Origin: Streptomyces sp. NBC_00572
GTDB lineage: Bacteria > Actinomycetota > Actinomycetes > Streptomycetales > Streptomycetaceae
Assembly: GCF_026341815.1 (NCBI RefSeq)
Contig: NZ_JAPENX010000001.1
Coordinates: 4,774,001-4,838,000 of the forward strand
Length of the DNA: 64,000 bases
Reading direction: 5' to 3'
Part shown: piece by piece, positions 63,953 through 64,000 of the stretch
How positions within the stretch are numbered: the first letter of the stretch is position 1
Layout of the letters: every line of letters begins with the position of its first letter
Program-made: the position numbers and the translations under genes
Notes under the pieces: model-generated
The model's input: the letters and a program-made list of their open reading frames with translations, nothing else
Told to the model about the DNA's origin: nothing
Databases searched by the model: none

Positions 63953-64000
63953 GCACGGTGCGGTACGTAGGCCTGTTCCTGGAGGACCCGCTCGCGGTGC
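63953..64000 (+). pseudogene. tnpA: Tn3-family transposase, resumed fragment
   Basis: Reads TVRYVGLFLEDPLAV with no stop to the window edge, the continuation expected after LGFALQ in DUF4158. It is displaced by 5.86 kb from its N-terminal part. Confidence 0.8.

Larger units (their letters stand above)
57801..64000. mobile_element. Tn3-family transposon (left part), interrupted by a second element
   Basis: From the candidate left end to beyond the window. The DUF4158-type transposase frame starts at 57927, breaks after FALQM at about 58096, and resumes from about 63953 with TVRYVGLFLEDPLAV. The right part of the transposon lies outside. Confidence 0.7.

Overview
The window is high-GC, codon-biased DNA typical of a Streptomyces chromosome (GTG/TTG starts, many ATGA overlaps, AGGAGG-like ribosome sites). 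Its backbone is the conserved block around recA-recX, gluABCD/gluRK, miaB, miaA and dapF. No rRNA, tRNA or CRISPR array was recognised.

Layout: 0-12 kb holds an SDR oxidoreductase, the DNA repair pair lhr-nei2, an AraC regulator with azlCD, an alpha/alpha-toroid-like protein, a DUF3046 protein and an AI-2E-type transporter. 12-16.5 kb holds cydAB (bd oxidase, unusually short CydB, no cydCD nearby) and a NarL-type two-component system. 16.5-20 kb holds two divergent NIS siderophore synthetases with a 47-bp gap; one carries a hexanucleotide microsatellite inside its coding sequence. 20-24 kb is accessory: a SufR-like regulator with a DUF3291 protein, a CGNR regulator, an MFS exporter and a truncated Fic gene. 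24.4-26.2 kb is recA-recX with a LexA box and a strong terminator. 26.3-29.4 kb holds rhodanese and cysteine dioxygenase, preceded by a 23-residue Cys-ending leader peptide, and a FAD monooxygenase.

29.5-36.5 kb is the glutamate uptake operon gluABCD, its divergent two-component system gluRK and a TAXI binding protein. 36.6-43.8 kb is the most unusual region. Three tandem secreted seven-bladed RCC1 propeller proteins face three divergent secreted proteins. Two of these are paralogues that share a Cys-rich segment and a segment resembling beta-pore-forming toxins. 43.9-51.3 kb holds a LysR regulator, an EamA exporter, an MMPL transporter with a two-component system, and a DedA protein. 51.4-57.8 kb is the miaB-miaA-dapF core.

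Immediately after dapF comes a nested mobile region. A Tn3-family transposase gene starts at 57927, is broken at about 58096, and resumes in the correct reading sense at about 63953. The roughly 5.86-kb insert carries two decayed Tn554-like tyrosine recombinases plus two cargo genes: an alpha/beta-hydrolase fused to an APH-type kinase, and a second hydrolase. The strongest candidates for something undescribed are the RCC1/secreted-paralogue cluster and the hydrolase-kinase fusion on the nested element.
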